From positions 64,759,730-64,823,729 of the forward strand of contig NC_133773.1 of the NCBI RefSeq assembly GCF_003597395.2: DNA of 64,000 bases, in the 5' to 3' direction. The DNA is from Chelonoidis abingdonii. Its lineage: Eukaryota; Chordata; Testudines; Testudinidae. Positions 11,900 to 23,684 of this stretch are shown one piece after another (position 1 is the stretch's first letter; every line of letters begins with the position of its first letter). The notes below the pieces were generated by a model, which did no database searches, had not been told where the DNA came from, and saw only the letters and a program-made list of their open reading frames with translations. Both the position numbers and the translations under genes were made by a program.

Positions 11900-13880
11900 A
11901 CAGCGGATTGCAGGAAACGGCTCATCGCCACTCGCTCTGGTTGAGTCAGGGCGTCTTGTCTCCAGTACAGCGCAAAGAGCCTCTCTGACCCTTCCAGCGT
12001 CGCTGCTTTGGGGTCTCAGTCACATAGCCCAATAGCCACCCCTGGCTGTAGGGTTTGAAATAGAGATGGGCTCGATCCCCAGCTCGGAACGCTGCCCAGC
12101 TTTGGCAGGTTCGGCTTTCCAGCCAAACTTCACAACTTGCAGCAGCCTTGATAGGGGGCCCAGTCAAACGCCTGGCTCCAAAGTAAGTGGGAGTTCAGCT
12201 CCACATACAGACTTTCTCCCTACTGCTGTAAACAGGTCCCTGGGGCAGACCCACAGCTCCATTGACTTCAGAGAGGGCTGACGAGGGTTGTCCGTGGGGA
12301 TCTGAATGGAGAATCAGGCTCTTTGTACTTCAGGCCAGTTTTTATTTTCTTTATTCATTCTCAAATTCCTTAATTAAGAGGAATCATTATGGTGACATTT
12401 GTTTATTGTGCAAGTCTCCTATATTTATGGGGTTTTGTTTATTTGTTTTGATGGCAGTTGGCTTCTATTTGAAAAAAAATAAATGCATAGTTAAACCTTT
12501 CATTTCAATTGTTCCCCTGATATTTGGAAATGAAATAGGAAGAGATTTTTTTTAAATGCTTATGGTACGGCTTAGTTTTCTTTCATCACTACATATTATT
12601 TCATCTACCTTGAAATGAGAACATTAAGCCACTTACTTAAATAAATTGAAATGCTACTTTGTATCATTCAACATTTGATAACCATTACATTCCTTCTTCT
12701 GAAATGTTATTTTGTAACCTGCAGCATTGTTCAGTGAATCAAGTTACATCCTTATCCCCTTTAAGCAGCCACACTCTGGGAGAGCTTTTGTGCTGTTGCT
12801 TTAGCAGGATGAACCCCAGTTCTGTGAATCAATGACTGCCCTCAAATATCATTAATTTCAGTAGGACATGATGACATGCAACATCTTTCAGGATAAGACC
12901 TGTACAAGTATCATCGTCTCAAATATTGTTAAATCTGCCACAGGCTCATTAACCTGAGTGCATTAAGCCTCACACTGGCAGTCCAGCACTCAGCCTGAGT
13001 AAGGGGATGGATGCTTGATAGATGTGTTAGAGGGCAAGGAGGATGAATCATCTCCCTTCCCTAGTCATAATGCAGTTCTGTAGCAGTTCCTCAGCGGTTA
13101 CTCCAAAACAATGGCCTTGAGCTGACTGTGGGCGAAGATCTATGTACCAATGGATGCTCAGCCCTACCCCCTGTAAAGTTCCACCTGTGCTCTACCAGGG
13201 TCTTCTATGGCCCTCCAGAACCTTGCTCTCCTCTTGCACAGCAGAGCTGCATTTCTTCCACACATAGGGGAGACTCTGAAACTGGGGAGGCAGGGACAGG
13301 GGTTGTCTATTTTGAATGAATCACATTGTAGTAGCACCTAAAGGCCACAACTAGGTTGTGCTAAGCTCTGTACAAATTGCAGTGCTTTGGTACAGGCCTG
13401 CTGTGCAAAGGAGACTGTATTTGATTTCTGTCTTCCAACGTCGTTATTTAAAAATGAGAAAATAAATATGACAAACTGAGTGCTTTAAAGAAATCTTACC
13501 TGTCTGATTATAAACAATAACATTTATTATCAAACAAAGTAGTATGTATTTTAACCAGGTTTTATTTGTTTTGGAAAATACAAGTTAGATTTGGGTTAAC
13601 ATACATATAGAGAAACTTATAAATATTTAAATGTATGTTACTGGAATAGAAATTTTAGCTAGGGTGACATGCTTATTTATCCAAGATTTTAAAGTTACTG
13701 CACATAGGAACATTGACCAATTCAGCACTGATTTGGGGTGCCTCCAATACTGAGCAGAGGCAACTTAAGGGAGACTGATTTTCAGAGGGTGGATGCTGAG
13801 TATTTTCTGGAAATTCAGGCACCTTCAAAACATTTCAGGTTAGACACTTATAAATTAAAGCACTAATAGCTTTCAAAAGT
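11900..13880. other. Upstream intergenic DNA, no recognised feature
   Basis: Sequence returns to AT-rich composition just outside the CpG island. No coding region or clear repeat is seen. The proximal few hundred bases may contain PDGFC upstream control elements, but none can be named from sequence alone. Confidence 0.5.
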
Positions 13881-14751
13881 TTTGGCTAGAGGAATTTCCA
13901 TACTGCATCAGACCAGTGGTTCTAGTCCAGTATCCTGCCTCTTATACTTGCCAGCACCAGATGCTTCAAAGGAAGTGCAAGAAACCCCATAGTGGACAAC
14001 TATGGAATACAATTTTCCTCTATTGGGAGGTTTGTTTTGTTTTATTTTTCTAAACCCTCATCAATTAATAATTGGCATATGCCTTGAAGCATGGACATTT
14101 ATATCCTTTTCAAAAATGTTTTTAAATCCTAGCTATATAAAAGGATAATCTTTTTTTAAAAAAAATCATACTAAGGTTTTCTTTTCAGTGATATCTTGTT
14201 GCATATTTATCATTTTAAATTTGTTGCTTTTCAGTTTCACTGAATGTTTATTTGTCTTTGTGTTCTGAGAATAGATCATTTGAAGCACTCAATTAACCTT
14301 CTCTATCCCTTGCATTATTTTTGTATACTTCTGCCATATCTCCTGTTGTTTCCTCTTTATAAATTAGATAATTCTTTATTTTTAAATCTCTCTTCATTAA
14401 ATCTCTACACATCTAGTTCTTCTTGTCCACCTGTAAGCCCGCTCTATTTCTGTTGTATCCTTTTTAGAAAAGGACAGAACTAAACAGTATTCCAGGCATG
14501 GAATAATGTTTTAATTATTATTTTTCATCACATTTCTTGTGCATTCAAGATTTGTTTGAAGGTTTATTTATTTATTTAATTGCCACTGCACATTAAACAG
14601 AGGTTTACCTTGAGTCACCCACAATAACCCCCAACTTTTTTTTTTTTCTGAATGGCTGGTTACTTTAGGAAACAACAATGTATATGAGTTGTTCAGAATA
14701 TTTCTTCCAGGTGCACCTTATCTTGCATTTGCCAGTACTGAATTTCACTTA

Positions 14752-15021
14752 GGGCAAGTCTATACTACAGTACTACACCAATGCAGCTGTGCTGCTGTAG
14801 CGTGTCTGGTGAAGACACGCTATGCTGACGGGAGAGTGCTCTCCCATCGGCATAATTACTCCACCTCAGCAAGAAGTTCAAGCTATGTCAGTGAGAGATG
14901 CTCTCACACTGACAAAGCACTGGTATGGAGAGCTTGAAAGTTGCGTCACTGCTGGGGGGGATTTTTCACATCCCTGAGTGATGTAAGTTAGGTTGACTTT
15001 ATCGGTAGTGTAGACCTGCCC
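14752..15021. mobile_element. Harbinger-type MITE with TTA target duplication
   Basis: The ends GGGCAAGTCTATACTAC and, inverted, GGGCAGGTCTACACTAC form terminal inverted repeats around 270 bp. TTA flanks both sides (14749-14751 and 15022-15024), the 3-bp duplication typical of PIF/Harbinger elements. An internal hairpin is visible at about 14808-14850 (gtgaagacacgctatgctga and neighbours). The 82-codon open frame across it has no known domain. Confidence 0.8.
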
Positions 15022-15125
15022 TTAGGCCTGTTCATCCAATACTATTAAGTACTTCTGAAATTCCTCAGTCTATTTCAGTCTTGACTAACCTAACTAACCC
15101 TGTGTCATCTAAAATTCTGACACTT

Positions 15126-15172
15126 TACTTTCTTTTTATGGATACAGACTAACACGGCTCCTATTCTGAAAC
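15126..15172 (+). mobile_element. 47-bp Penelope-like 3' tail with 9-bp target duplication
   Basis: The phrase 'ggatacagactaacacggct' is the characteristic 3' end of the turtle Penelope-like family. It is bounded by exact 9-bp direct repeats CTGACACTT (15117-15125 and 15173-15181). It is an extremely 5'-truncated insertion into the older CR1-like LINE. Confidence 0.8.
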
Positions 15173-15829
15173 CTGACACTTCACTGTTCATTTCCTTTTC
15201 CAGATCATTGATAAATACTTTGAACAGCACCAGGCCCACATAAAACCCTATGCATCTTAACCCATTGCCATGTCAAAAAATGACTATTTATTCCTCCACG
15301 TTGTCTCTTAGCCAGTTCTATGCCATGACAGTACTTTACCTCTCACCTCATGACAACTTTGCTTCTTCAGTATCTTAATGTGAGAGACTTTATCAAAGAC
15401 TTTTGAAAGTTTAAATAAATTGTGTCAACCACTTCATTATTTTGTTGACTCTCAAACATTTCTAATAGATTAGAGAGGCACAATTTTCCTTTAGAGAAAG
15501 CTGCACGGGTTTGTCCTCATATTTGTTCATCATGATTTATAATTCCATTTTAAAATTATAATTTCAATTTTTTTCCTTCTACTGGAATGAAGTTCACTGG
15601 TCTGCAATCTCTAGGATTACTCCAGATTGACTAATTATGAGCCAAATCTGAACCTCCTTCCTTAGATAGTGTCACTACTAAATGCAATGGAAGTTCAGCC
15701 TCATGACTGAAGGAGTATATTCTTTGATCTGTTAGGATTTCTCACATAAAGCTGGATTTATGCCTTTTAAGAGGTGGGGGAGAATTTGCCATAGTCTAGC
15801 TCAAAAAAAAATTATTAATCCATAGATCT

Positions 15830-16390
15830 TTGATGTGGATTAGTAGTAATAGGCATTGTGCACACACATATACTGTCCTTCATGATTGTAGGTGACACTC
15901 CCATTGAAATGAATGAGAGTCACATGTGGCTTGAGGAAGAAAGAACTTTTAAATATGGCTGCTGTATTAACATACTACCCCAAAATAGCCCAGGCAAACG
16001 AAAAAATCATGATATTGGCATTACCCATCAGGCTGTTTGCAAACATTGAGTAAAGTTAAGTGTTTGAGAGTTCAGTGATCTAGATCAGCAAAAGTGGATC
16101 AAAGACAGCGATTACACTGAATGAATTTTCTCAGCTAGTCAGTTACATTTTGAGGAAGAACAGGTATATGTTATTTGCCAAAAAGAGGAAGAATAAATTA
16201 GCACTGACCCACAGTAGCTCTAATTTATATGATCTTTCCTTTGGGCCCAATCTAAAACACATTGACTTTAATAAAAAGAGTCCCAGTGACTTCAATGGAC
16301 TTTGAATCAAGTACTTATTGCCCTACAGTGCTGAAGAGATTTTTGCTTTCTTACAAATAGCAAGCAATATCTGTAGATTTAGAAGTGTCA
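15830..16390. other. No recognised feature
   Basis: AT-rich intergenic sequence without a recognisable gene or repeat. Confidence 0.5.
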
Positions 16391-16650
16391 AGGATGAGCT
16401 CATTTAGCTGAGGCTGAGGACTAGCCAGCCCAGCCTCCAGGCACATTGACAAGCTCAGCTGGGTTACTTACAGTAGGACTACCTGATTGAAAGAAGGGAA
16501 CCAGCAGGCCTGCTTTTAAGTTCAGAAGCAGCAGGTCACTGGCTGTTCAGCACTTATGAGTGCAGTTGTGATCATGCCTGTTCCCAGCCTTGTTCCTGTC
16601 CTGTTTCAGCCACTAGGCCTGACCATCCACACTTTGGTTACGACAAAAAG
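16390..16650 (-). repeat. LTR-like interspersed repeat, low confidence
   Basis: GC-richer block with CTG/CAGCC words (ctgaggactagccagcccag...tgaccatccacactttggtt). It resembles part of a reptile LTR, but no TG...CA ends or target duplication could be set. It could also be unique sequence. Confidence 0.3.
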
Positions 16651-17051
16651 AAAAACACACAAGTCACACCAGTAAAACCAAGGAGGTGGGGCACTATCAC
16701 CACCATGTAAACACTCTCTCTCACACACATATGCAGGATGGGGGGGCGGATGCAAGCATGGGATGCAGAGGGGCTGGAGCAGCCACCACAGGGCCTGGAA
16801 GCAGGTAGGAACCAGCAGGACCTCCCGCACTTCCTACCGAGAGCTAGTTCCCTCCTACAGCCAAGCCTCAGTAGCTCTCCTCTCCAGCCTTCCTGTCCCT
16901 CCATCACCCTGTTCACAATGAACTTCCAGTCCTTCCCTCTTCCCCACAAAATAAGTTACTAGTTCAGTTTAATGTACTGCACCATAAATACAGAAAGGTT
17001 GATGTAATAAAAACACCAGATATATATATTAAAAACATTTTACTTAGAGGC

Positions 17052-17995
17052 TGTCATAGGGCAACTGCTTCTAGAGTATCCTCTTGCTACCTAAGGGTGG
17101 CCTTGCAAGGAGCCCCTGCCTCAATTTTCCTTTTCCCTTGGGCTAATCAGCTACCCATGTTGTCCTCCATATGTGAAAAGGTAGCCACAGCTGGGGCACC
17201 CACCTTCATCAGGACACGGCATAACAAGTGAGCCTGCCTTCATTTTCCCTTTTTCCACAGTCCCCCGTATCTCCACATACAGACAGCCTTTGCAGGGTTA
17301 ATTTATTAAAAGAGTCCCACAGCCATAATCCCCAGCACAGTCCAAACAGTGCATTCAATATTTGAAGTCTCAGCAGTCCAGCAACATACCATCTATAACT
17401 CTGGCATTTTTCATCATGCTAAGACACTCAGATGTGGCTTCAGCATCTTTCACCACTATTTACCCCTGCCCCTCTAGCCTGGGTGTTTCTCCACACAGTT
17501 TCTTTCCCAGGTATGGATCCAACTCTTGCCCAGAATCATCAGAAAGCTAACCCCTTCATCCCTCCTCAGTCTTCAGCCCTCCCTGACTTCAGCTCCCCAT
17601 CTCTGAGAGCCAGCAGGACTATCTCTCTACTGCTACCAGCCTTCAACCCTTTTTAACCACAGCTCTCTGGCCTGGTGAAGTTTGTAAGTGATTCCAGTTG
17701 CCTTACTTGGCTCTACTACTCCTTAGGGAATTCTTACTACTTCCTCCTTCAAGGGCATCTCTTCACTGAAGCTCACAACTTAGCACTGCTCTTTTCTTAA
17801 GGTCTCTCTAGTCTCAGGACTTTCCAACTCACATTCTGGACTCCGGGTTCTGTGTTATCTATTGCTTTTGGGATGATTTCATTTATAGCTCCCAAGGGCA
17901 GCCCCACTCTCCTCATTACACCAACCATAGCACAACTAGATTGGAACAGGAGAGCTGAGCCCGATTGCAATTAAGGGACCAGCTACCCTATTACA
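17052..17995 (-). repeat. Probable solo LTR (about 940 bp)
   Basis: On the minus strand the block starts TGTAATAGGG at 17995 and ends CCTATGACA at 17052, so it has TG...CA ends with a short near-inverted terminal match. An AATAAA polyadenylation signal lies on the same strand near 17300 (plus-strand 'aatttatt'). There is no adjacent retroviral or Gypsy coding region. The flanking 5 bp do not match, so the edges are approximate. Confidence 0.5.
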
Positions 17996-17999
17996 TAGG

Positions 18000-19017
18000 A
18001 TTTAAACAAAAATCTAGTATTGGAATTTGTATTTTTTCCAAATCCTTTTTGTCCCCAAACCCCTAAAAATAAACCATTCGGATAAGATAGTTTCTGTCAA
18101 TGTGTTTGGATTTTTAAAGATGCAGATATAAAATACAATGACAAAACAAATATATATTGGACAGATTTGGATCCATGCCTGTTGTTGTGGCAATTGGTAT
18201 AGATGATTGCTGCAAGGACACAACATGATCAAATCCAATCTAATCTCTATTTTCCCTCTCTTCTGTTGTTTAATGTAAAATACAAAGTAGAGCAACTAGC
18301 AACAATTGACAACCAGATGCAGAAAAATACTAAAAACAAAAACTCAACAACAATAAAAATAGAAAATGCCACAACTGGCTTTGTGTTTTTTGGTTTTATT
18401 TTTTCCTTCCTCTATAGCATACCCAGTGGTTTTTTAATCGTGTGGTGTTCTATGGCCTGGTCCATAGCCCACAGAAGTCAATGAAAAGACTGCCAGTGCC
18501 TTCAGTGGGATTTAGATCTTAACCCTTGCAATCTTAACAAGGAACCATAATCTCTTCCTTTCCCTGCATGCTGTCTCCTCTGCTAGGCACAAAGAAACCT
18601 CATATTGTGTATGCTATGGAAGGAGAGCTCTGCTTTGAAGGAAGGGTGAGAAAGGAGGACAGATATTTTTCATGAGGATGGAAGGAAGATTAAGGACCCA
18701 ATCCTATACTAGGATCTGCTTGCACAGACCGTTTCTTCTGTGTAGAGTGCAAGCAAAGACCTTGATCCTGCTGACCCCTGGCCTAGACTATAATGCTGTT
18801 GAGATCCCAATGCAGAAGATCTTCAAGGATTTAAGGATTTATAATATTTATAACCTATGTGAGAAATCAGAAAGTTCAGAGCTACAAGAAATAGGGAAGA
18901 ATAGCTAGAAGACTATATATTATATGTGGTGACCTAAATAGTCATAAGAAATTATGGGTTAATAAGACAATTAATAAAAATGGTGCATGCTTTGTTTTAA
19001 TCAATGAGCATTTCTAT
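18000..19017. other. No recognised gene; AT-rich intergenic DNA
   Basis: The open frames of 93, 93 and 78 codons here are Lys/Asn/Ile-rich and show no domains, as expected of AT-rich sequence. Confidence 0.5.
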
Positions 19018-21068
19018 TGAGTATCAGAGGGGTAGCTGTGTTAGTCTGGATCTGTAAAAGCAGCAAAGAGTCCTGTGGCATCTTATAGACTAACAGACCT
19101 TTTGGAGCATGAGCTTTCGTGGGTGAATACCCACTTCGTCGGGTGCATATAGTGGAAATTTCCAGGAGCAGGTATATATATATGCAAGCAAGAAGCAGGC
19201 TAGAGATAATGAGGCTAGCTCAATCAGGGAGGATGAGGCCCTCTTCTAACAGCTGAGGTGTGAAAACCAAGGGAGGGGAAACTGGTTTTGTAGTTGGCAA
19301 GCCATTCACAGTCTTTGTTTAAACCTGAGCTGATGGTGCCAAATTTGCAGATGAACTGAAGCTCAGCAGTTTCTCTTTGAAGTCTGGTCCTTAAGTTTTT
19401 TTGCTGCAGGATGGCCATCTTAAGATCTGCTATTGTGTGGCCAGGGAGGTTGAAGTGTTCTCCTACAGGTTTTTGTATACTGCCGTTCCTAATATCTGAT
19501 TTGTGTCCCTTTATCCTTTTCCGTAGAGACTGTCCAGTTTGGCCGATGCACATAGCAGACGGGCATTGTTGGTATATGATGGCGTATATTACATTGGTGG
19601 ACATGCAGGTGAATGAACCAGTGATGGTGTGGCTTATCTGGTTAGGTCCTGTGATGGTGTCGCTGGTGTAGATATGTGGGCAGAGTTGGCATCGAGGTTT
19701 GTTGCATGGATTGGTTCCTGAGCTAGAGTTACTATGGTACGGTGTGCAGTTGCTGGTGAGAATACGTTTCAGGTTGGCAGGTTGTCTGTGGGCAAGGATT
19801 GGCCTGCCACCCAAGACCTGTGAAAGTGTGGGATCATTGTCCAGGATGGGTTGTAGATCCCTGATGATGCGTTGGAGGGGTTTTAGCTGGGGGCTGTATG
19901 TGATGGCCAGTGGAGTCCTGTTGGTTTCTTTCTTGGGTTTGTCTTGCAGTAGGAGGCTTCTGGGTACACGTCTGGCTCTGTTGATCTGTTTCCTAATTTC
20001 CTCGTGCGGGTATTGTAGTTTTGAGAATGCTTGGTGGAGATTTTGTAGGTGTTGGTCTCTGTCTGAGGGGTTAGAGCAGATGCGGTTGTACCTCAGTGCT
20101 TGGCTGTAGACAATGGATCGTGTGATGTGCCCGGGATGGAAGCTGGACGCATGAAGGTAGGCATAGCGGTCGGTAGGTTTTCGATATAGGGTGGTGTTAA
20201 TGTGACCATCACTTATTTGCACCGTGGTGTCTAGAAAGTGGACCTCCCGTGTAGATTGGTCCAGGCTGAGGTTGATGGTGGGGTGGAAGTTGTTGAAATC
20301 GTGGTGGAATTTTTCTAGAGTCTCCTTCCCATGGGTCCAGATGATGAAGATGTCATCAATGTAGCGTAGGTAGAGAAGGGGCGTGAGTGGATGAGAGCTG
20401 AGGAAGCGTTGTTCCAGGTCAGCCATAAAAATGTTGGCATATTGTGGGGCCATGCGGGTGCCCATAACGGTGCCACTGATCTGGAGATATATATTGTCAT
20501 CAAATTTGAAATAGTTGTGCATGAGGATAAAGGCACAGAGCTCAGCAACCAGTTGTGCTGTGGCATCGTCGGGGATACTGTTCCTGACAGCTTGTATTCC
20601 ATCTGTGTGTGGGATGTTTGTGTAGAGAGCCTCTGCATCCGTGATGGCTAGGATGATGTTTTCTGGAAGGTCACCAATGCAATGTAGTTTCCTCAGGAAA
20701 TCAGTGGTGTCACGGAGATAGCTGGGAGTGCTGGTGGCATAGAGTCTGCGTAAAGAGTCCACATATCCAGACAGCTCTTCAGTGAGAGTGCCGATGCCTG
20801 AGATGATGGAGTGTCCAGGATTTCCGGGTTTGTGGATCTTGGGTAGTAATTCCACCACGATTTCAGCAGCTTCCACTCCACTAGGGCCTCATCCTCCCTG
20901 ATTGAGCTAACCTCATTATCTCTAGCCTGCTTCTTGCTTGTATATATACCTGCCCCTGGAAATTTCCACTGCGTGCATCCGACGAAGTGGGTATTCACCC
21001 ACGAGAGCTCATGTTCCAAAACATCTGTTAGTCTATAAGATGCCACAGGACTCTTTGCTGCTTTTACA
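19018..21068 (-). mobile_element. Penelope-like retroelement with inverted terminal arms
   Basis: The element is read on the minus strand. One arm (19053-19242) and an inverted copy (20883-21068) flank the coding region and are similar along about 187-190 bp, with scattered differences. The true 3' tail (19018-19052, ending in the ctctgatac-type end) is absent from the other side, so the arms are unequal. CATTTCTAT occurs on both flanks (19009-19017 and 21067-21075), a likely 9-bp target duplication overlapping the arm end by two bases. Partial inverted tail copies at the 5' end of a truncated coding region are typical of Penelope-like insertions. Confidence 0.9.
19224..20876 (-). CDS. Penelope-like reverse transcriptase / GIY-YIG endonuclease, 5'-truncated
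   Basis: This is an uninterrupted 550-codon frame ending in TAG-type stop context within the terminal arm. It opens at a GTG; there is no ATG and the frame continues upstream into the inverted arm, so the natural N-terminus is missing. Reverse transcriptase features in order: LPKIHKPGNP (residues 11-20), motif A region with D80 before EALYTNIPH, GTVMGTRMAPQYAN (135-148), and the catalytic YIDD at 172-175. A Cys-rich linker (CNKPRCQLC, 391-399) follows. The C-terminal GIY-YIG nuclease shows VIYAIIY (429-435), CIGQTGQSLRKRIKGH (443-458) and a later E-H pair (473-474). Catalytic residues look intact, so decay is slight, but without the N-terminus the copy is probably inactive. Function is copy-and-insert retrotransposition by target priming, known for the family. 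Confidence 0.92.
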   Translation of the reverse strand: MEAAEIVVELLPKIHKPGNPGHSIISGIGTLTEELSGYVDSLRRLYATSTPSYLRDTTDFLRKLHCIGDLPENIILAITDAEALYTNIPHTDGIQAVRNSIPDDATAQLVAELCAFILMHNYFKFDDNIYLQISGTVMGTRMAPQYANIFMADLEQRFLSSHPLTPLLYLRYIDDIFIIWTHGKETLEKFHHDFNNFHPTINLSLDQSTREVHFLDTTVQISDGHINTTLYRKPTDRYAYLHASSFHPGHITRSIVYSQALRYNRICSNPSDRDQHLQNLHQAFSKLQYPHEEIRKQINRARRVPRSLLLQDKPKKETNRTPLAITYSPQLKPLQRIIRDLQPILDNDPTLSQVLGGRPILAHRQPANLKRILTSNCTPYHSNSSSGTNPCNKPRCQLCPHIYTSDTITGPNQISHTITGSFTCMSTNVIYAIIYQQCPSAMCIGQTGQSLRKRIKGHKSDIRNGSIQKPVGEHFNLPGHTIADLKMAILQQKNLRTRLQRETAELQFICKFGTISSGLNKDCEWLANYKTSFPSLGFHTSAVRRGPHPP

Positions 21069-21075
21069 TTTCTAT

Positions 21076-21960
21076 CCAGTGATTTTAAATGATGTCATCC
21101 CAACTAGATTTAATGTAGCAGATGGTAGTTTCTTCTGCTTAAACTGGGGAATGATAACAGCAGATATTGCAAGTAAATGTTACTGGGAAATATATAAGGA
21201 AGAAGGAATGGGGAATGATCATTTCCCTATATTTATTACTTTTCAAGGGCAAGGTAAGGTCAAAGATAATAGAGGAATTTTGGAATTGTACATTAAAAGG
21301 AAACAAAGAACCTACAAAGTGGTTATCCAATTCAGCAAATATACCCTAGATAGATTTGGAAAACATATATTTTATAAGACGCTGTAATCTCTCATTTCAG
21401 GGGACACTTCTGTAAAAATCTTTGGGGGATTATATAGGATTAGGATGAACAGCACCTTTAACATCAAAAGGATTTCAGACTGTATATAAAATTACATGAA
21501 TCACCTGGACTCTGTATACATGACAAAAAGATTATTTTCATCAATCAATTTAGCTCAATAGAGTTACTTTAACATAACTGGAAAGTCCATTTAACAATAT
21601 TGACCTAGTTTAACACCTTTACAGTCCAGTTAGCTGTCCATGTTAAAACTAATTAGGATTTCAAGAATCACCATTTTTCATCATGTAGCCATTCTTTTGG
21701 AGACGGAAGGGAGATGAGACACTTGGGGTATGTCTTCACTAGGATAAAAAGTATGTTTTTTAAAACACATTAGCTAACACAAAGCTAATGGCAAAGTTCC
21801 TATTTACACCAGCTGATAATCTGTTTTATCTGGATTAATTTTTGCATAATTTGAGTATATGTTATACAGCCAATTTATTTTTCTCTCCTTTCATAATAAA
21901 TCTTGCTTTTAATTAGACCATTTGAGACTTAAAATGTTTTAAGGCAAAACCACCATTGTA
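21076..21960. other. No recognised gene; possible half of a small DNA element
   Basis: AT-rich sequence. 'ggggtatgtcttcactagg' near 21725 looks like one end of the MITE group whose ends carry 'gtcttcact' or 'gtctacact', but no matching inverted end was found. Confidence 0.4.
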
Positions 21961-21964
21961 TGTA

Positions 21965-22165
21965 TTCTATTTGGACTTGGTAGAGAAGGTGATAGAGACA
22001 TGGAGAGACATTAAAAAGACTGCTGTCTGCTGTGGTAGCTTTATTGTTCTGACAGCAAAACAGAAATCAAAACCAATGTGAGTCTTTTCACTGGGGTGAG
22101 GAATAGGAGGCACCAAAACACTTAAACAAAGTGACATCACATTTCTCCACACTACTTTAAAATAC
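21965..22165 (-). repeat. 3' LTR remnant of the Gypsy relic
   Basis: Direct repeat of the block at 25190-25350, sharing several 10-15 base words in the same order. Divergence is considerable, indicating an old insertion. Only part of the LTR is recognisable. Confidence 0.6.
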
Positions 22166-22665
22166 TTTCAAATATATTTATATTATTTACAAGGCTAACA
22201 TAAAACACTATATAACCTAACTAAAAGTTGTGGGCAGACTACTGCAGACTCTTGAATTACAAGGGATTATTCTGACCTGGAATAGCAACTCACTAGATAA
22301 ACAATTTATAAATTCAAGCACACCACTCGTTTTTGGACTCTGTTGGGATAATGTGGTAATGGTGGTGCAACACTGTCTTGAACAAAAGGAACAGTCGATG
22401 GTAATGAATCAGCTGGATCTGGTACCAAAGTTTCTTCCAACTAGTCATCAAAAATAGGAGTTGTAATGGAAGGAGGTTTGATCAGAAAAACAGAAGGTCC
22501 TGCTGGAACATTTACCATGAAGAAAACAGGTTCTGCACTTTACAAGTTCTCCAGGTACCCATTTCACTCTACAACAGTAGCTGAAAGTCCACACTTAGTT
22601 TCCTACTTGAAAAGAATCATGACAAGTCTCACATTGTGAATCAATTAGCATAGCTTGTGATTTAG

Positions 22666-23300
22666 CTACACATGAGGCAACATCAGGATGTACTTTGTCC
22701 CAACGAGTATGTAAAGATCACTGAAAAAAAAAGTTGTAGGTGACTTATGGGTAGTAGCATATGGTGTTTTCCTATAGACAAGGAAGAGGTTGTCCAATTT
22801 CTGGTGATGACTCAAAATAGACTTGTTAGCTCTTATGGCATTCTTAAGTGTCTGTGCAAAGTGTTCTGCTAGTCCATTTGTAGCAGGATGATAAGGAGAA
22901 GAATGTATGTTCTGAATTCCATTTGAAGCTCGGAACCTCTGAAATTCTTCAGAACAGAATTGAAGTTCATTGTCATTCACTAACTGTAATGGTAAACCAA
23001 ATTGACTAAACAAGGTGCAAAGTTGTCCAATGGTCTTGGTAGCTGAAGTAGAAGTCATTCTAAAAAAATCTAGTCATTTCGAATGGGCATCAACTGTGAC
23101 CAAAAACATAACCTTTTAATGGCTGGCAAAGTCCATATGAATACATGTTCAAGGAATCTGAGGCCATCATCAAATGTGTGGATTAGCTGGGCCAGGATCA
23201 TGCTGAATTTGCTGACATGCAGTACTGCACTTTGCCTTTCTCTCAATGTTTCTGATTCCCAGCCACCAGACATGACTTTGGAATATGGCCTTCATCCATA
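22666..23300 (-). pseudogene. Gypsy integrase core, decayed
   Basis: The frame 22666-23058 (130 codons) carries TSATKTIGQL, FGLPLQLVNDNELQF, SPYHPATNGLAEHFAQTLKNA and a downstream 'YRKTPYATTHKSP' block, the classic Ty3/Gypsy integrase core. The second catalytic Asp (in VNDN) and the catalytic Glu (in GLAEH) are present. The segment upstream to about 23300 continues the core and part of the zinc-binding region with stops and frameshifts. The 'GLAEHF' and 'VNDNEL' variants depart from the consensus. Confidence 0.85.
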
Positions 23301-23465
23301 CAATGCCAAAATTACTTCATGAAGAGTTTCCAAAACCTGAGATTGAACTGATTTTTTTGGCATGACCACACATTCCCATAAGATGCAACCTTTATTCACC
23401 AATAAGTGAGGTTGACATCACACAAATTGTGTTAAATGAGGATTCTTATGATTCAACACTGTACC

Positions 23466-23678
23466 TTATAGTACCATTCCCATCACAAGAGAAAGCACAT
23501 CATCCATAGTGGTTTCTTTGTTGATGGGTAACCGGTCCATCAAATTGAGATAAATCACTTGGTCCAAAGTTTCTGTGGGTTGACAGAAGCTTGGGTATGA
23601 CAGCCCACCAGCACTGCTGTACTGAGTCCCTTTATAGAATTGAAATATTGAATTTAGCGGGCAATGACCTGTCAACAA
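23466..23678 (-). pseudogene. Gypsy RNase H C-terminal end and spacer
   Basis: A 70-codon frame contains FYKGTQYSSAGGLSYPS. It aligns with the conserved Gypsy 'Y..GTQN.NADGLSRLP' end of RNase H, followed by the spacer 'LMDRLPI'. The reverse transcriptase YVDD region and most of RNase H are absent upstream. Confidence 0.65.
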
Positions 23679-23684
23679 CTTTCT

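Larger units (their letters stand above)
13885..15830 (-). mobile_element. Old CR1-like LINE, antisense, with two later insertions
   Basis: The stretch beginning 'ttccatactgcatcagaccagtggt' and its continuation through 14230-14560 and 15025-15800 match, by memory, a common amniote LINE 3' region read on its complementary strand. Typical phrases include 'gcatggaataatgttttaat' and 'tactggaatgaagttcactg'. It is strongly decayed with no open frame. Two younger insertions split it: a MITE at 14752-15021 and a 47-bp Penelope tail at 15126-15172. Exact family (CR1 versus L3-like) is uncertain. Confidence 0.6.

Noticed and set aside
19411..20109. Plus-strand frames of 86 and 136 codons inside the Penelope element
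   Set aside because: Antisense shadows of the reverse transcriptase frame.
20938..21387. 149-codon plus-strand frame crossing the end of the Penelope element
   Set aside because: Runs from repeat arm into flanking AT-rich DNA; chance frame.
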